64,000 bases of DNA from Altererythrobacter sp. TH136 (GCF_007065885.1 NZ_CP041409.1:2341501-2405500); one strand, 5' to 3'; counted from the stretch's first letter, positions 45,966 to 56,152 are shown. Notes: generated by a model not told the origin, from the sequence alone. Translations and numbers: made by a program.

Positions 45966-46946
45966 TTAGCGGTTGGTCGATTGCCAGTCGGTATCCTGGC
46001 GTGGTTCACTCTCCTCAGCAGCGAGTTGGGTGAGCGATCCCTCGCTATCGTTTGCACCGAAGGGGCTACCGCTCTCGCCCGCTTGCGAAGTCCTGCTGGT
46101 GGATGGCTGTTGTCCAGCCCCAGTACCGGCCGCCGAACTTAACGCGCTGTTCTCGGCCTTGCTGACCAGCTCATCTTTCTTGTCGCGGGCGGTTGAGACC
46201 AGCTTGTCCTTTTGTTCGCCGATCATGTCCCGCGCAGTTCCGCCAAGCCCGGAGAGTTGCTCGTTCTCAGTGCGCGACAGTGGCAACGATGTGCCGAAGA
46301 TCGCACCGACCGCAGCGGCGATGAGACCGCCGATCAGCGGGTTGCTGGTATAGGCCTGCTGCGCCTTGTCGACCGCAGCGCTGCCGGTATCCCGGACCGA
46401 GCTGCCGGCGTGGCTGGCGCTGTCGGACCATGCGCGGCGCTTCTGGCGCAGCTTTTCGGTCGCATCGTCGAGGCGCTGGCGGAAGCTGTGATCGTCTTCG
46501 CCATGACCCTTGTCGAGCATCAAGTAATTGGCCCGGTGCATATCACGACGCCGCTGCCAGGCCGTGTCGTCTTCATATTCCGTGCGCTCGAGCTGGCCCA
46601 TGTGCGCCACGTAATCGCGGTGGATGGGATCATGATGGTCACGGTCGGTGGAAGCACCGCTGCCGCTGCCGAAGCTGGGCAGTTTGGCGTCGCTATCGCT
46701 GACCAGCCAGATCGCGCCGCCGGCGATCATCGCCAGTGCGAGCGGATTCCGGCGCGCTCCATCGAGCAGGTAACGCGCGTCGATATTATTGTCCTCTGCC
46801 TTGTCGAGCAGCGAATTGATAAGATTACGCGGGGTCAGTTGATCGCCGATGCGGTCGACCGTGCGGCTCATTTCGTCCTGGGTGCGGCGGATGTCGCGTT
46901 CGATCTCCGCCGGATCCTGGTTTGTGGTGGTAGTGTGGTCGGTCAT
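45966..46946 (-). CDS. DUF3618-containing membrane protein
   Basis: 326 residues. The N-terminus is DUF3618-like (DPAEIERDIRRTQDEMSRTVDRIGDQL, about 11-40). A helix at about 70-83, a charged middle part, another hydrophobic stretch (about 205-222) and a long Ser/Gly/Gln-rich tail follow. Function unknown; such genes usually go with PF07332 holin-like genes, as here, where the stop of the upstream holin-like gene overlaps its start by four bases. Confidence 0.78.
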   Translation of the reverse strand: MTDHTTTTNQDPAEIERDIRRTQDEMSRTVDRIGDQLTPRNLINSLLDKAEDNNIDARYLLDGARRNPLALAMIAGGAIWLVSDSDAKLPSFGSGSGASTDRDHHDPIHRDYVAHMGQLERTEYEDDTAWQRRRDMHRANYLMLDKGHGEDDHSFRQRLDDATEKLRQKRRAWSDSASHAGSSVRDTGSAAVDKAQQAYTSNPLIGGLIAAAVGAIFGTSLPLSRTENEQLSGLGGTARDMIGEQKDKLVSTARDKKDELVSKAENSALSSAAGTGAGQQPSTSRTSQAGESGSPFGANDSEGSLTQLAAEESEPRQDTDWQSTNR

Positions 46947-47401
46947 GGCCGGGTCTCCGAAGTCAGGTTGCCGCGCGCCGCATCGGGCGTGCGCTCGATG
47001 GTGCGGACGGTGCGGTCAGGGGTGAGGTGCGCCGAGCTGACTTTCTTGCTGCCGGCGCTGTAGAGCACGTAGGCGAGGATCAGGGTTGCGACGCCCACGA
47101 TCAGAACGCCGAGAGGGACGTTGTCGATAGCGGCACCCAGAAGATAGCCGAGCCCCATCAGGGTGACGCCGAGGCCTGCGATACCGACTACCGCCGCGCC
47201 GGCCATCTCTCCGGCTGCGATTTTCACCTCGTGAACGGATTCGCGCACCTCCGCCTTGACGAGATTGAGCTGTTGTTCCGCAAGGTGCGTGCCTTGTCCG
47301 GTCAGCTGGCGGATCAGATCCGCGATGTTCTCGCCCGCGCCGTGCTCCGCTTCAGGCTGCCGGAGACCATCCGGAGTAAAGCCTTCCTGTTGGCGGGTCA
47401 T
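46943..47401 (-). CDS. Holin-family (PF07332-like) membrane protein
   Basis: 152 residues. An amphipathic N-terminal half (ENIADLIRQLTGQGTHLAEQQ) leads to two helices (about 68-90 and 96-115). This resembles the putative actinobacterial holin-X / phage holin superfamily III group, widespread in bacteria outside phages and often part of envelope or stress gene sets. A true holin role is not established. Four-base overlaps or near contact join it to both neighbours. Confidence 0.78.
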   Translation of the reverse strand: MTRQQEGFTPDGLRQPEAEHGAGENIADLIRQLTGQGTHLAEQQLNLVKAEVRESVHEVKIAAGEMAGAAVVGIAGLGVTLMGLGYLLGAAIDNVPLGVLIVGVATLILAYVLYSAGSKKVSSAHLTPDRTVRTIERTPDAARGNLTSETRP

Positions 47402-47958
47402 AGCGTTCCTCCCGAATACGCGGGAGAGAAGGTTCCGCCGACGGCGGATGATGTGCCAAAGCCCTGCGAACCTGAACTACTGCCGGTTCCACTCGAAGCC
47501 AGGCCGCTGGAAAACTGACTGCTGGACGTTTGATCGAACCCGCTGCCAGAGTCGCCGTAAGCGTCACTCGAGCTCTCAGTCCCCGCCTTCAGCACGCGCG
47601 CCGCTGCAAAGCCGGCAAGCGCGCAAGCGCCGAGGAAGGTTGCGGGATTGGTGCGCGCCATCTGCTGGACGTCGCGCGTCAGCTGACGCGAATCCTTCTG
47701 GTCGATGGAGTCTGCAAACTGCTGCACGGTTTGCGCGCCCTTGCGGAACATCGATTGCAGCCAGTCGGGACTGTCCTTCAGTTCGCCGGCCGCGGTGTCG
47801 AGCGCGGACGAGATCGATTTCGCCTGTTCGGCCGCTGTGCCCTTGCGGGCGTCGACTTCGGACTGGAGGCGCTGCTTCGCGCTATCGGTAATGGTAGAGG
47901 CGTCGCTGCGGAGTTCCTCGCGCAGGTCGCCACCACCGGTACGGGTGGAGGTTTCCAT
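47398..47958 (-). CDS. Ser/Gly-rich membrane-associated protein, first gene of the envelope cluster
   Basis: 186 residues from ATG 47958, with AAGGA seven bases upstream. A helical, charged first half with coiled-coil character (about 10-100), one hydrophobic segment (about 107-125, TFLGACALAGFAAARVL) and a Ser/Gly-rich C-terminus. I do not recognise a named family beyond its association with DUF3618/holin-like genes. It overlaps the next gene by four bases. A membrane-tethering role is a guess. Confidence 0.65.
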   Translation of the reverse strand: METSTRTGGGDLREELRSDASTITDSAKQRLQSEVDARKGTAAEQAKSISSALDTAAGELKDSPDWLQSMFRKGAQTVQQFADSIDQKDSRQLTRDVQQMARTNPATFLGACALAGFAAARVLKAGTESSSDAYGDSGSGFDQTSSSQFSSGLASSGTGSSSGSQGFGTSSAVGGTFSPAYSGGTL

Positions 47959-48087
47959 GTGCCATCCTTTCAAGTTGGTTACACTTAAGAAGGAGGGCAG
48001 GGGCGACTGCGTTCCGTAAGTGCTGGAACAGTCGATGTTTTTTGCGCTGAGACGTTATTACAACAAGACAAGGCGCATGGGCGCAAA

Positions 48088-48119
48088 CGAAAGGGGCGCC
48101 CGATCGCTCGGACGCCCCT
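48088..48119 (-). terminator. Intrinsic terminator of glnA
   Basis: On the minus strand a 12-bp stem (48119-48108 with 48103-48092, one U-G wobble) is closed by a GCGA tetraloop and followed by TTCGTTT. It lies 23 bases after the glnA stop. Confidence 0.8.
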
Positions 48120-48141
48120 CGTGCCTTAAACAACGAGAGAC

Positions 48142-49551
48142 TTAAGCGCTGAAGTACATGTCGTACTCGACCGCGCTCGGGGTGGTTTCCCACCGGGTGA
48201 CATCCGCCCATAGCAATTCGGCGTAGGCGTCGATCTGGTCTTTGGTGAACACATCGCCCTTCAGCAGGAACTCGTGATCAGCCTCCAGGCTTTCGAGCGC
48301 CTCCCGCAGTGATCCGCACACCGTGGGCACCTCGGCCAACTCGGCCGGCGGCAGGTCGTACAGGTTCTTGTCCATCGCCTCGCCGGGATGGATCTTGTTC
48401 TGGATCCCGTCGAGTCCGGCCATCAGCATCGCGGCATAGCAAAGGTATGGATTGGCCATCGCATCGGGGAACCGGAATTCCACCCGCTTGGCCTTTTCGC
48501 CCGCGCCGTAGGGAATGCGGCAGGACGCGGACCGGTTGCGTGCCGAATACGCGAGCAGCACCGGCGCTTCGAACCCGGGGACCAGCCGCTTGTAGCTGTT
48601 CGTGGTCGGGTTGGTGAAGGCGTTCAGTGCCTTGGCGTGCTTGATCACCCCGCCGATGAAGTAGAGGCACATGTCGCTGAGCCCGGCATAGCCGTTGCCA
48701 GCGAACAGAGGCTTGCCTTCGTTCCAGATCGAGATGTGGGTGTGCATGCCGCTGCCGTTATCGTCCTTGATCGGCTTGGGCATGAAAGTCGCGGTCTTGC
48801 CGTAGGCATGGGCGACTTGGTGCACAACGTACTTGTAGATCTGCATCCGGTCGGCGGTTTCGACCAGCGTCCCGAAGGTGAGGCCAAGCTCGTGCTGAGC
48901 GGCGGCCACCTCGTGGTGGTGCTTGTCGCATGGCAGACCCATCTCCAGCATCGTGGTGACCATCTCGCCACGGACATCCACCACGCTGTCGACTGGCGCC
49001 ACGGGGAAGTATCCGCCCTTGGCGCGCGGACGGTGCGCCATGTTGCCGCTTTCGTACTCCCGCCCCGTGTTGGTCGGCAGTTCGATGTCGTCGATGCGGT
49101 ATCCCGATGCCGCATAACCGTCTTCGAACCGCACGTCGTCGAACATGAAGAACTCGGCTTCAGGTCCGACATAGACGGTATCGCCGAGGCCGGTCGACTT
49201 GAGGAAATTCTCGGCCCGCTTGGCGGTCGTGCGCGGGTCGCGGGCGTACCATTCGCCGGTCGACGGCTCGACGATGTCGCAGAAGACGATCAACATCGGG
49301 GTCGCGCTGAACGGATCGACATAGACCCGCTCAAGATCGGGCTTCAGGATCATGTCGCTCTCGTTGATCGCCTTCCACCCAGCGATCGACGAACCGTCGA
49401 ACATCAGACCGTCCTCCAACTCGTCCTCGCCCAGCACGGTCGAGACCATCGTCAGATGCTGCCACTTGCCGCGCGGGTCGGTGAAGCGCAGGTCGACCCA
49501 CTCGATCTCCTGGTCCTTGATCTGGTCGAGAACTTCCTTGGCTGTGGGCAT
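48142..49551 (-). CDS. glnA: Glutamine synthetase, type I
   Basis: 469 residues, standard GSI-beta length. Active-site segments include [22 protein letters not shown] and [10 protein letters not shown]. Tyr398 in NLYDLPPAE is the adenylylation site, so activity should be tuned by GlnE together with PII. It makes glutamine from glutamate, ammonia and ATP. It follows glnB by about 38 bases and is probably co-transcribed with it. Confidence 0.98.
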   Translation of the reverse strand: MPTAKEVLDQIKDQEIEWVDLRFTDPRGKWQHLTMVSTVLGEDELEDGLMFDGSSIAGWKAINESDMILKPDLERVYVDPFSATPMLIVFCDIVEPSTGEWYARDPRTTAKRAENFLKSTGLGDTVYVGPEAEFFMFDDVRFEDGYAASGYRIDDIELPTNTGREYESGNMAHRPRAKGGYFPVAPVDSVVDVRGEMVTTMLEMGLPCDKHHHEVAAAQHELGLTFGTLVETADRMQIYKYVVHQVAHAYGKTATFMPKPIKDDNGSGMHTHISIWNEGKPLFAGNGYAGLSDMCLYFIGGVIKHAKALNAFTNPTTNSYKRLVPGFEAPVLLAYSARNRSASCRIPYGAGEKAKRVEFRFPDAMANPYLCYAAMLMAGLDGIQNKIHPGEAMDKNLYDLPPAELAEVPTVCGSLREALESLEADHEFLLKGDVFTKDQIDAYAELLWADVTRWETTPSAVEYDMYFSA

Positions 49552-49589
49552 GTCTTGGTCCTTAGATGGTCCGCACGAAGCGGCTTAAG

Positions 49590-50130
<541 letters not shown>

Positions 50131-51066
50131 CTATAAACTGGGCAGACGCAGTCCAGCCGTTTCTCGAAGACCGGCCATCAGGTTGAGCGATTGCACGGCC
50201 GCGCCGCTCGCGCCCTTGCCCAGGTTGTCGAGCATCGCGACCAGCCGGGCCTGCGACCCGTCGGCCGAGGCGAATACGTGAAGCTCCATCGCATCACTTG
50301 GCTCGCGCGATCTGCGCAGGAGCAACTCGCCATCGGCTTCGCCGGCCATCCGTACGACCGCGCTGTCCGCATAGAATGATGTCAGGCACGACCGCAGGTC
50401 ATCCGGAGCCGCCGCGCCTGTCATGGACGCTAGCGTCAGCGGCACTTCGACCACCATTCCGCGATGCGCCGGGACGACTGCCGGCGAGAACAGTGGGTCG
50501 CGGGTCAGGCCGGTATAAGCGCACATCTCGGGCACATGCTTGTGGCCGAGATTGAGCGCGTAGCCCCGCCAGGCAATATCGGGATCGTCCTGAAACCGCC
50601 TGATCAGGCTTTTGCCGCCGCCCGAGTAGCCGGAGACCGCGTGGCAGGTGTACGGCCAATCGGCCGGCAACAAGCCCTCGCGCACCAGCGGCGCCAGGAG
50701 CGCGATGAAGCCGGTGGAGTAGCACCCCGGATTGGACACCCGGCGAGCCTCCGCGACCGCCTGTCGGCCGACCACTTCGGGAAAACCGAAGGTCCAGTCC
50801 GGGCTTACCCGGTGCGCGCTGGAAGCGTCGATCACCCGCACGTTGCTGGCGGGATCGATCAACGCGACCGCTTCGCGCGCGGCGTCGTCCGGCAGGCACA
50901 GGATCGCGAAATCGGCCTGGTTCAGCGCGTCCTGGCGAGCAGCGGTTTCCTTGCGCCGCGCCTCGTTCAGCGTGGCCAGCTTGAACTCGGGCCGCTTGGC
51001 GAGGCGGTCGGCGATTTCCAGGCCCGTCGTCCCGGCGGCACCGTCGATGAAAACCGTGCGGGTCAT
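50131..51066 (-). CDS. argC: N-acetyl-gamma-glutamyl-phosphate reductase (short type)
   Basis: 311 residues from ATG 51066, of the shorter argC type. VFIDGAAGTTGLEI binds NADP, and Cys115 in SNPGCYSTG is the catalytic nucleophile; GHKHVPEM carries a catalytic His. It makes N-acetylglutamate semialdehyde in arginine synthesis. Its start overlaps the stop of the SH3 gene by four bases. Confidence 0.94.
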   Translation of the reverse strand: MTRTVFIDGAAGTTGLEIADRLAKRPEFKLATLNEARRKETAARQDALNQADFAILCLPDDAAREAVALIDPASNVRVIDASSAHRVSPDWTFGFPEVVGRQAVAEARRVSNPGCYSTGFIALLAPLVREGLLPADWPYTCHAVSGYSGGGKSLIRRFQDDPDIAWRGYALNLGHKHVPEMCAYTGLTRDPLFSPAVVPAHRGMVVEVPLTLASMTGAAAPDDLRSCLTSFYADSAVVRMAGEADGELLLRRSREPSDAMELHVFASADGSQARLVAMLDNLGKGASGAAVQSLNLMAGLRETAGLRLPSL

Positions 51067-51404
51067 GCCTTGAGTTGCGAAATAAGCAGGTAGCCCGTCG
51101 GCCCCTGCGGTCCGCAGCAGCCCCAGCACCAGTCGCCGGCATAGTCGAGCGCTTCGAACGCGGTGCCGGCGGCGAGGGTCGTGACCGCGTCAGCGCCTTC
51201 GCGCGGTTGGCACAGCAAGGTCACCTTTTCAGCACCGATACGGCGCTGCTGGGGCACGACGTAATGCGCGCACAGATAATGTTCGGCGAGGGCGATATGG
51301 GCCAGGTCGCCGCGGATCGGCAGAGTGCCGGTAGCCGGGCGTGCAACCGGACCGGACAGCGACAGCTGCCCCTGAGGTATCTCGTAGTCGCCGATCTTGG
51401 TCAC
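51063..51404 (-). CDS. Stand-alone SH3-like protein, probable remnant of an NlpC/P60 gene
   Basis: 113 residues from GTG 51404. Residues about 30-113 (LAHIALAEHYLCAHYVVPQ ... WGCCGPQGPTGYLLISQL) resemble the N-terminal SH3 region of C40 (NlpC/P60) peptidases, which in related genomes often follow a leucyl aminopeptidase gene. Here the peptidase half is missing and the frame ends at the argC start. Either a shortened gene or a retained binding domain; I cannot tell which. Confidence 0.55.
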   Translation of the reverse strand: MTKIGDYEIPQGQLSLSGPVARPATGTLPIRGDLAHIALAEHYLCAHYVVPQQRRIGAEKVTLLCQPREGADAVTTLAAGTAFEALDYAGDWCWGCCGPQGPTGYLLISQLKA

Positions 51405-51470
51405 GTGTGTTCAAGAGCCCCGGGGTTCGCGGATGGGCGCGCTTAGCCCCTCATCCGTGTGGCGGCAAGT

Positions 51471-52853
51471 TTACCCAAATCGCCCCTGCAGCATGTGCCA
51501 CGCTGCGCGCAGTCCCAGCGCCGCGCCGCCCTTCGGCCGTCCAGGCTTCGCGGTCGGCCGCCAGGCGAAGGTGTCGAAGTGCGCCCAGTCAATGTCGTCG
51601 CCCACGAAGCGATCGAGGAACAGGCCGGCCACGCTCGCTCCGGCAAAACCGTTCGTCGGCGCATTGTTGAGGTCGGCGATGTCCGATTTCATCCACTCGC
51701 GATAACTGTCGGGCAAGGGCAGGCGCCAGACCTCGTCATCCTGGTCCCGACCGGCCGCGATCAGAGCGTCCGCCGTATCGTCACGCCGGGTCATCAGCGC
51801 CGGCAGATCGGGGCCTAGCGCGACCCGGGCGGCCCCGGTCAGGGTTGCGAAATCGATGACCAGCGCCGGATCTTCCTCGCTGGCGCGAGTCAGCGCATCG
51901 GCCAGGATCAAGCGGCCCTCGGCGTCGGTGTTGCCTATCTCCACCGTCAGGCCCTTGCGGCTGCGCAGCACGTCGCCCGGGCGAAAGGCGTTGTTCGCGA
52001 TCGCGTTCTCGACCGCCGGAATGAGCAGATGGAGCCGGACCTTGAGCCCCGCGTCCATCACCAGCCGGGCGAGTGCGAGCGCATGGGCCGCGCCGCCCAT
52101 GTCCTTTTTCATCAGCAGCATGCCAGCGGCGCCCTTGATGTCGAGGCCGCCCGAATCAAAGCACACGCCCTTGCCGACGATCGCGAGAACCGGCGCCTTC
52201 TCATCGCCCCAGGTCAGATGGATCAGTCGCGGCGCGTGCTCGCGCGCGGCGGCGCGGCCGACGGCGTGCACCAGGGGATATTCGCGCTCCAGCGCTTCGC
52301 CCTTGGTGACGCTTAGATGAGCCTTGTGCGCCTTGGCCAATTGTTCCGCTTCGGCTTCCAGCGCCGCCGGGCCCATGTCCTCTGCCGGGGTGTTGACGAG
52401 GTCCATGACCAGCATGGCGGCGCGCGCTTCGGCCACGGCGGGATCGATCGCCTTCGGCTCCCCCGTCAGCAGGATGCGCGCGCCCGCCGCGTTCTCGTCC
52501 GCGCGGTAGCGAGTGAAGCGGTATTGCGCGGTTTGCCACCCGAACAGGGCCGCTCCAGGCTCGCCGGACGCAAGGCGATAGGTGCCGGCCGGCAGTGTTT
52601 CGGAAAGCTTGGCCAGGCACCAGCTCGACAGGGCGGCCGGGTCCGCGACGCCGCCGATCGCGAACCACGCGTCGCCATCGGGCACGATGCCAACCTGATA
52701 GCCGGTCCCATCGAACTTCTGCGCCTCCAGCGCGGCGCGCTGTCCAGGAGTAAGCCGCTGCGCCCAGGCGGCAAAGCCTGCCTGATTGACGAGGTGGATA
52801 GCGGTCGCGGACTGGCCGCGGTCGGGCTGGATAAGCGCGGGCGTTTGACTCAT
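51471..52853 (-). CDS. Leucyl aminopeptidase family protein (M17)
   Basis: 460 residues from ATG 52853. The M17 active site is intact: GKGVCFDSGGLDIK (about 228-240) with metal ligands, MKKDMGGAAH (Lys and Asp) and NTDAEGRL (308-315). It removes N-terminal residues from peptides in the cytoplasm, using two metal ions. Longer upstream frames overlap the divergent lipoprotein gene. Confidence 0.93.
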   Translation of the reverse strand: MSQTPALIQPDRGQSATAIHLVNQAGFAAWAQRLTPGQRAALEAQKFDGTGYQVGIVPDGDAWFAIGGVADPAALSSWCLAKLSETLPAGTYRLASGEPGAALFGWQTAQYRFTRYRADENAAGARILLTGEPKAIDPAVAEARAAMLVMDLVNTPAEDMGPAALEAEAEQLAKAHKAHLSVTKGEALEREYPLVHAVGRAAAREHAPRLIHLTWGDEKAPVLAIVGKGVCFDSGGLDIKGAAGMLLMKKDMGGAAHALALARLVMDAGLKVRLHLLIPAVENAIANNAFRPGDVLRSRKGLTVEIGNTDAEGRLILADALTRASEEDPALVIDFATLTGAARVALGPDLPALMTRRDDTADALIAAGRDQDDEVWRLPLPDSYREWMKSDIADLNNAPTNGFAGASVAGLFLDRFVGDDIDWAHFDTFAWRPTAKPGRPKGGAALGLRAAWHMLQGRFG

Positions 52854-52887
52854 ACGATGCGCAGTAACGCTTGCCCGGAGAATTCCA

Positions 52888-53700
52888 ATGCCGCTTCGCC
52901 TGCTTCTCCCGTCGCTGCTGGCGATGGTGACCGCGTGCTCGTCGCCCGCCGAGGTGCGGGAAAAGACGGGGGTGACGGCGCAGGCAAGCCGCGCCTCTGC
53001 GCAAGCGACCGCCTCCGCGTCGTCTGCCGGCAGGGCGCAAGCGGTGAAGGAGGACAACGACCTCTACAGCTACGAATTTTCCTATCCGGCACAGGTCGGC
53101 GCCCACCCGGAACTGGCTGCCCAACTGGAGGAGGACGCCAGCAAGGCGAAAGCCGAGATGATCGCGCAGGCCACGGAGGGGCAGGCGGATGCAAAGGCCA
53201 ACGGCTACTCCTATCATCCGCACAGCTACGGCGCGAAATGGAAGGTGGTCGCCGACCTGCCCGGCTACCTCAGTCTGTCGAACGAGTTCTACACGTTCAC
53301 AGGCGGCGCGCATGGCGTGTACGGGTTGCAGGGCCATGTCTGGGACAAGGCCAATCGGCGGGGCTTCGCGTCGGAGGACCTGTTCACCTCGCCCGCAGCG
53401 CTCGGGAGCGCCATGGGCGAGACGGTGTGCCAGGCGCTCGACCGGGAGCGCGAGAAACGCCGCGGCGAACCGGTGACGCGGGGGGACGATTTCTTCGGCG
53501 GGTGCCCCGGACTGGACGAGGCGACAATCCTGGTGGGTTCGTCGAACCAGCGGACCTTCGACCGGATCTCCGTATACTTCGGCCCCTACGTCGCTGGCCC
53601 TTATGCGGAGGGGGCATACGAGCTGGATTTTCCGCTGACGGCGGCGATGCTGGAGGCGGTGAAGCCGGCGTACCGCGCCGCTTTCTCGGCGCACAAGTGA
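52888..53700 (+). CDS. DUF4163/DUF3298-type lipoprotein
   Basis: 270 residues. A lipoprotein signal with VTAC (Cys17) is followed by a Ser/Ala-rich linker and a domain like DUF4163 (YSYEFSYPAQV), then DUF3298 (LSLSNEFYTFTGGAHGVYG ... FGPYVAGPYAEGAYELDFPL), as in RsiV-like anti-sigma factors and related periplasmic proteins. No sigma-factor gene adjoins, so regulation is not implied. Divergent from the aminopeptidase; map follows after 34 bases. Confidence 0.82.
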   Translation: MPLRLLLPSLLAMVTACSSPAEVREKTGVTAQASRASAQATASASSAGRAQAVKEDNDLYSYEFSYPAQVGAHPELAAQLEEDASKAKAEMIAQATEGQADAKANGYSYHPHSYGAKWKVVADLPGYLSLSNEFYTFTGGAHGVYGLQGHVWDKANRRGFASEDLFTSPAALGSAMGETVCQALDREREKRRGEPVTRGDDFFGGCPGLDEATILVGSSNQRTFDRISVYFGPYVAGPYAEGAYELDFPLTAAMLEAVKPAYRAAFSAHK

Positions 53701-53734
53701 TTCAACCTGTCGAAATTCGAGCCGAAGTCGCTAC

Positions 53735-54571
53735 ATGGACCGCATGACCCAATACCAGACAGTCACCGGTGACGAGACCCTTTTGCGGGATGGGACCATC
53801 AAGCTCCACGGCCCGGCCGGGTTCGAAGGAATGCGCAAAGCGGGCAGGCTGGCGGCCGAGATCCTCGATGCCCTGGCTCCGATGGTGCAGCCCGGCGTCA
53901 CGACCGGCGAACTGGACGATGTGGTGCGGCAGATGACGCTCGATGGCGGGGCGGTGCCGGCAACGCTCGGCTATCGCGGCTATACCCATTCGTGCTGCAT
54001 CTCGATCAACCATGTGGTGTGCCACGGCATCCCGGGGGACAAGGCGCTAAAGGACGGCGACATCGTCAACATCGACGTGACCCCGCTGCTGGACGGCTGG
54101 CACGGCGACACCAGCCGGATGTACCTGGTGGGCGACGTCGCGCTGAAGGCGAAGCGGCTGGTGGATGTCACGCACGAGTGCCTGATGATCGGCATCGAGC
54201 AGGCAAAGCCCGGCAACCGGCTGGGCGACATCGGCGCCGCCATCCAGGCGCATGCGGAACAGCACCGCTATGGCGTGGTGCGTGAATTCTGCGGCCACGG
54301 CGTGGGCCGCCTGTTCCACGATGCGCCCGAAGTGGTCCACGCCGCCAAGGCGGGCACTGGCCCTGAACTGCGGCCGGGCATGTTCATGACCATCGAGCCG
54401 ATGATCAACCTGGGCCGGCCGTGGGTGAAGATGCTGTCCGACGGTTGGACGGCGGTGACCCGCGACAAGAGCCTGAGCGCGCAGTTCGAACATTCGATCG
54501 GGATCACCGAGGACGGGTGCGAGATCTTCACTCAAAGCCCGACCGGCCGCGACAAGCCGCCTTACGCCTAA
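53735..54571 (+). CDS. map: Methionine aminopeptidase, type I
   Basis: 278 residues. Type I map: MRKAGRLAAEIL, SINHVVCHGIPGD (active-site His), VNIDVTPLLDGWHGDTSRM with two metal Asp, GHGVGRLFHDAP and MFMTIEPM. It removes the initiator methionine. The N-terminal extension of about 25 residues is seen in alphaproteobacterial forms. It ends four bases into the end of convergent ccmB. Confidence 0.96.
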   Translation: MDRMTQYQTVTGDETLLRDGTIKLHGPAGFEGMRKAGRLAAEILDALAPMVQPGVTTGELDDVVRQMTLDGGAVPATLGYRGYTHSCCISINHVVCHGIPGDKALKDGDIVNIDVTPLLDGWHGDTSRMYLVGDVALKAKRLVDVTHECLMIGIEQAKPGNRLGDIGAAIQAHAEQHRYGVVREFCGHGVGRLFHDAPEVVHAAKAGTGPELRPGMFMTIEPMINLGRPWVKMLSDGWTAVTRDKSLSAQFEHSIGITEDGCEIFTQSPTGRDKPPYA

Positions 54572-55221
54572 CCCTCCCGCGCGGCCCTCACCGCCGCCGC
54601 CGCCGCGAAGGGGGCGACGGCGCACAAGGCCAGGCTGACCGCAGCGCACAGCGCGATGCCTGCGCCGCCGGGCTGGGCGAGGGCGCCCGCGCCGAAGATC
54701 AGCACCGGCACGCTGAGCGGGATCAGCAGCAGGCCGCCCAGCGCCGTGCCGCCGCGCACCGTGGCGGTGAGGGCGGCGATGATCAGGCCGATCGCGGCCA
54801 GCCCCGGAGTGCCCGCGAGCAGCCCCAGCAGCAGCGTGCGCAGCACCTCGCCCGGCAGGCCCAGCAGGGCGCTCGCCGGAAGCGCGGCGACCAGCAGCAG
54901 CGGACCGAAGCTGAGCCAGTGCGCGACCAGCCGCACCGCCAGCACCAGTTCCTCGCTCACCCCCAGCAGGGTCAGCCGGTCGAACACCCCGTTGCCGATG
55001 TCGGGCGCCACCAGCCGGTCGATCGGCAGGATCGCGGCGAGCAGGGCCGCGACCCACAGCACCCCGCCGCCGGTCCGCGCCAGCAGCGGCGCATCGGGCC
55101 CGACCGCGAACGGGAACAGGATCGCCACCGCCACGAAGAACAGCACCGGCAGCCACGGTCCGCCGCGCCCGCCGCCGAACGCCAGCGCCAGATCGCGCCG
55201 CAGCATCGCCAGCACCCTCAT
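54568..55221 (-). CDS. ccmB: Haem exporter protein CcmB
   Basis: 217 residues from ATG 55221, overlapping the ccmA stop by four bases. Six hydrophobic helices and a CcmB-like pattern (LRRDLALAF ... PFAVGPDAPLLARTGGGVLWVAALLA). With CcmA and CcmC it forms the ABC-type complex acting on the haem chaperone CcmE in cytochrome c maturation. The other ccm genes are not in the window. Very high GC. Confidence 0.9.
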   Translation of the reverse strand: MRVLAMLRRDLALAFGGGRGGPWLPVLFFVAVAILFPFAVGPDAPLLARTGGGVLWVAALLAAILPIDRLVAPDIGNGVFDRLTLLGVSEELVLAVRLVAHWLSFGPLLLVAALPASALLGLPGEVLRTLLLGLLAGTPGLAAIGLIIAALTATVRGGTALGGLLLIPLSVPVLIFGAGALAQPGGAGIALCAAVSLALCAVAPFAAAAAVRAAREG

Positions 55222-55799
55222 GCCGCGAACTCCGCCAGGTCGAGCGTGCGCAGGTCGGGCAGCGCGAGCGGCTGGTGCGAAGCGACGATCGCCATGCCGC
55301 CCCGCGCGCGGAAGGCCTCCACCGCGCGCAGCAACAGCTCGCCGCCGGCGGTGTCCAGCCCGTTGAGCGGCTCGTCGAGCATCCACAGGCGGGCATCGGA
55401 GGCGATCGTCAGCAGCAGCGCGGCGCGCTTGCGCTGGCCGGTCGACAGGAACCGCACCGGCACGTCCGCCAGCCCGCCGAGGCCCACGGTGGCCAACGCA
55501 TCCCCAGCGTAGTGTCCCGCGCCCAGCCGGTGCCACACCGCGAACGCGCTTCCCAGCGGCAGATGCTCGTCCAGCGGCAAGCGGTCGTCGGTCAGGCTCG
55601 CCGCCACCCGCCGCTCCACCGAACCGGCGAAGGGATGCAGCAGGCCGGCGACGATCCGCAGCAGGCTCGACTTGCCGGTTCCATTCGCGCCGATCACTTG
55701 CAGCGCCTCGCCTTCATCCAGCGCGAACGACAGTCCGCGGAACAGCAGCCGCTCCCCCCGGGCACAGGCCAGATCGCGGACTAAGAGCGGCGGTTGCAT
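55218..55799 (-). CDS. ccmA: Cytochrome c biogenesis ATP-binding protein CcmA
   Basis: 193 residues from ATG 55799. ABC ATPase: Walker [10 protein letters not shown], signature [12 protein letters not shown] and Walker [13 protein letters not shown]. CcmA releases haem-loaded CcmE from CcmC by ATP hydrolysis. First gene of ccmA-ccmB, divergent from phhB by about 56 bases. Confidence 0.93.
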   Translation of the reverse strand: MQPPLLVRDLACARGERLLFRGLSFALDEGEALQVIGANGTGKSSLLRIVAGLLHPFAGSVERRVAASLTDDRLPLDEHLPLGSAFAVWHRLGAGHYAGDALATVGLGGLADVPVRFLSTGQRKRAALLLTIASDARLWMLDEPLNGLDTAGGELLLRAVEAFRARGGMAIVASHQPLALPDLRTLDLAEFAA

Positions 55800-55855
55800 C
55801 GCCCCGGCGGTTAGGCGATGGGCAGGGCCGCGACAACCTTGCCGGAGATCATCCG

Positions 55856-56149
55856 ATGCGCGTGCCCGAACTGACCGACACCGAACGGACCACCTGGCTG
55901 TCCGCACTCTCCAACTGGTCGCTTTCGCGCGAGGGCAAGGCGATCGTGCGCACCGTTACCTTCGCCGATTTCAGCGAGGCGTTCGCGTTCATGACGCGGG
56001 TGGCGCTGCTGGCCGAGAGCCGCGATCACCATCCGGAATGGTTCAACGTCTACAACCGGGTGGACATCACGCTGACCACCCACGATGCCGGTGGCCTCAG
56101 TCAGCGCGACTTGGAACTGGCCGAGGCGATCGACGCGCTGCTGAATTGA
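55856..56149 (+). CDS. phhB: Pterin-4a-carbinolamine dehydratase
   Basis: 97 residues. The active-site region [21 protein letters not shown] (His58, His59, Pro60, His76, Asp77) is fully conserved. It dehydrates 4a-hydroxytetrahydrobiopterin during aromatic amino acid hydroxylation; no phenylalanine hydroxylase gene is nearby. It converges with the SDR gene after three bases. Confidence 0.93.
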   Translation: MRVPELTDTERTTWLSALSNWSLSREGKAIVRTVTFADFSEAFAFMTRVALLAESRDHHPEWFNVYNRVDITLTTHDAGGLSQRDLELAEAIDALLN

Positions 56150-56152
56150 GCC

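Noticed and set aside
45228-47958. Prophage or gene transfer agent remnant
   Set aside because: Apart from the lysozyme and a holin-family protein there are no capsid, tail, terminase or integrase genes, and holin-family proteins of this kind are widespread outside phages.
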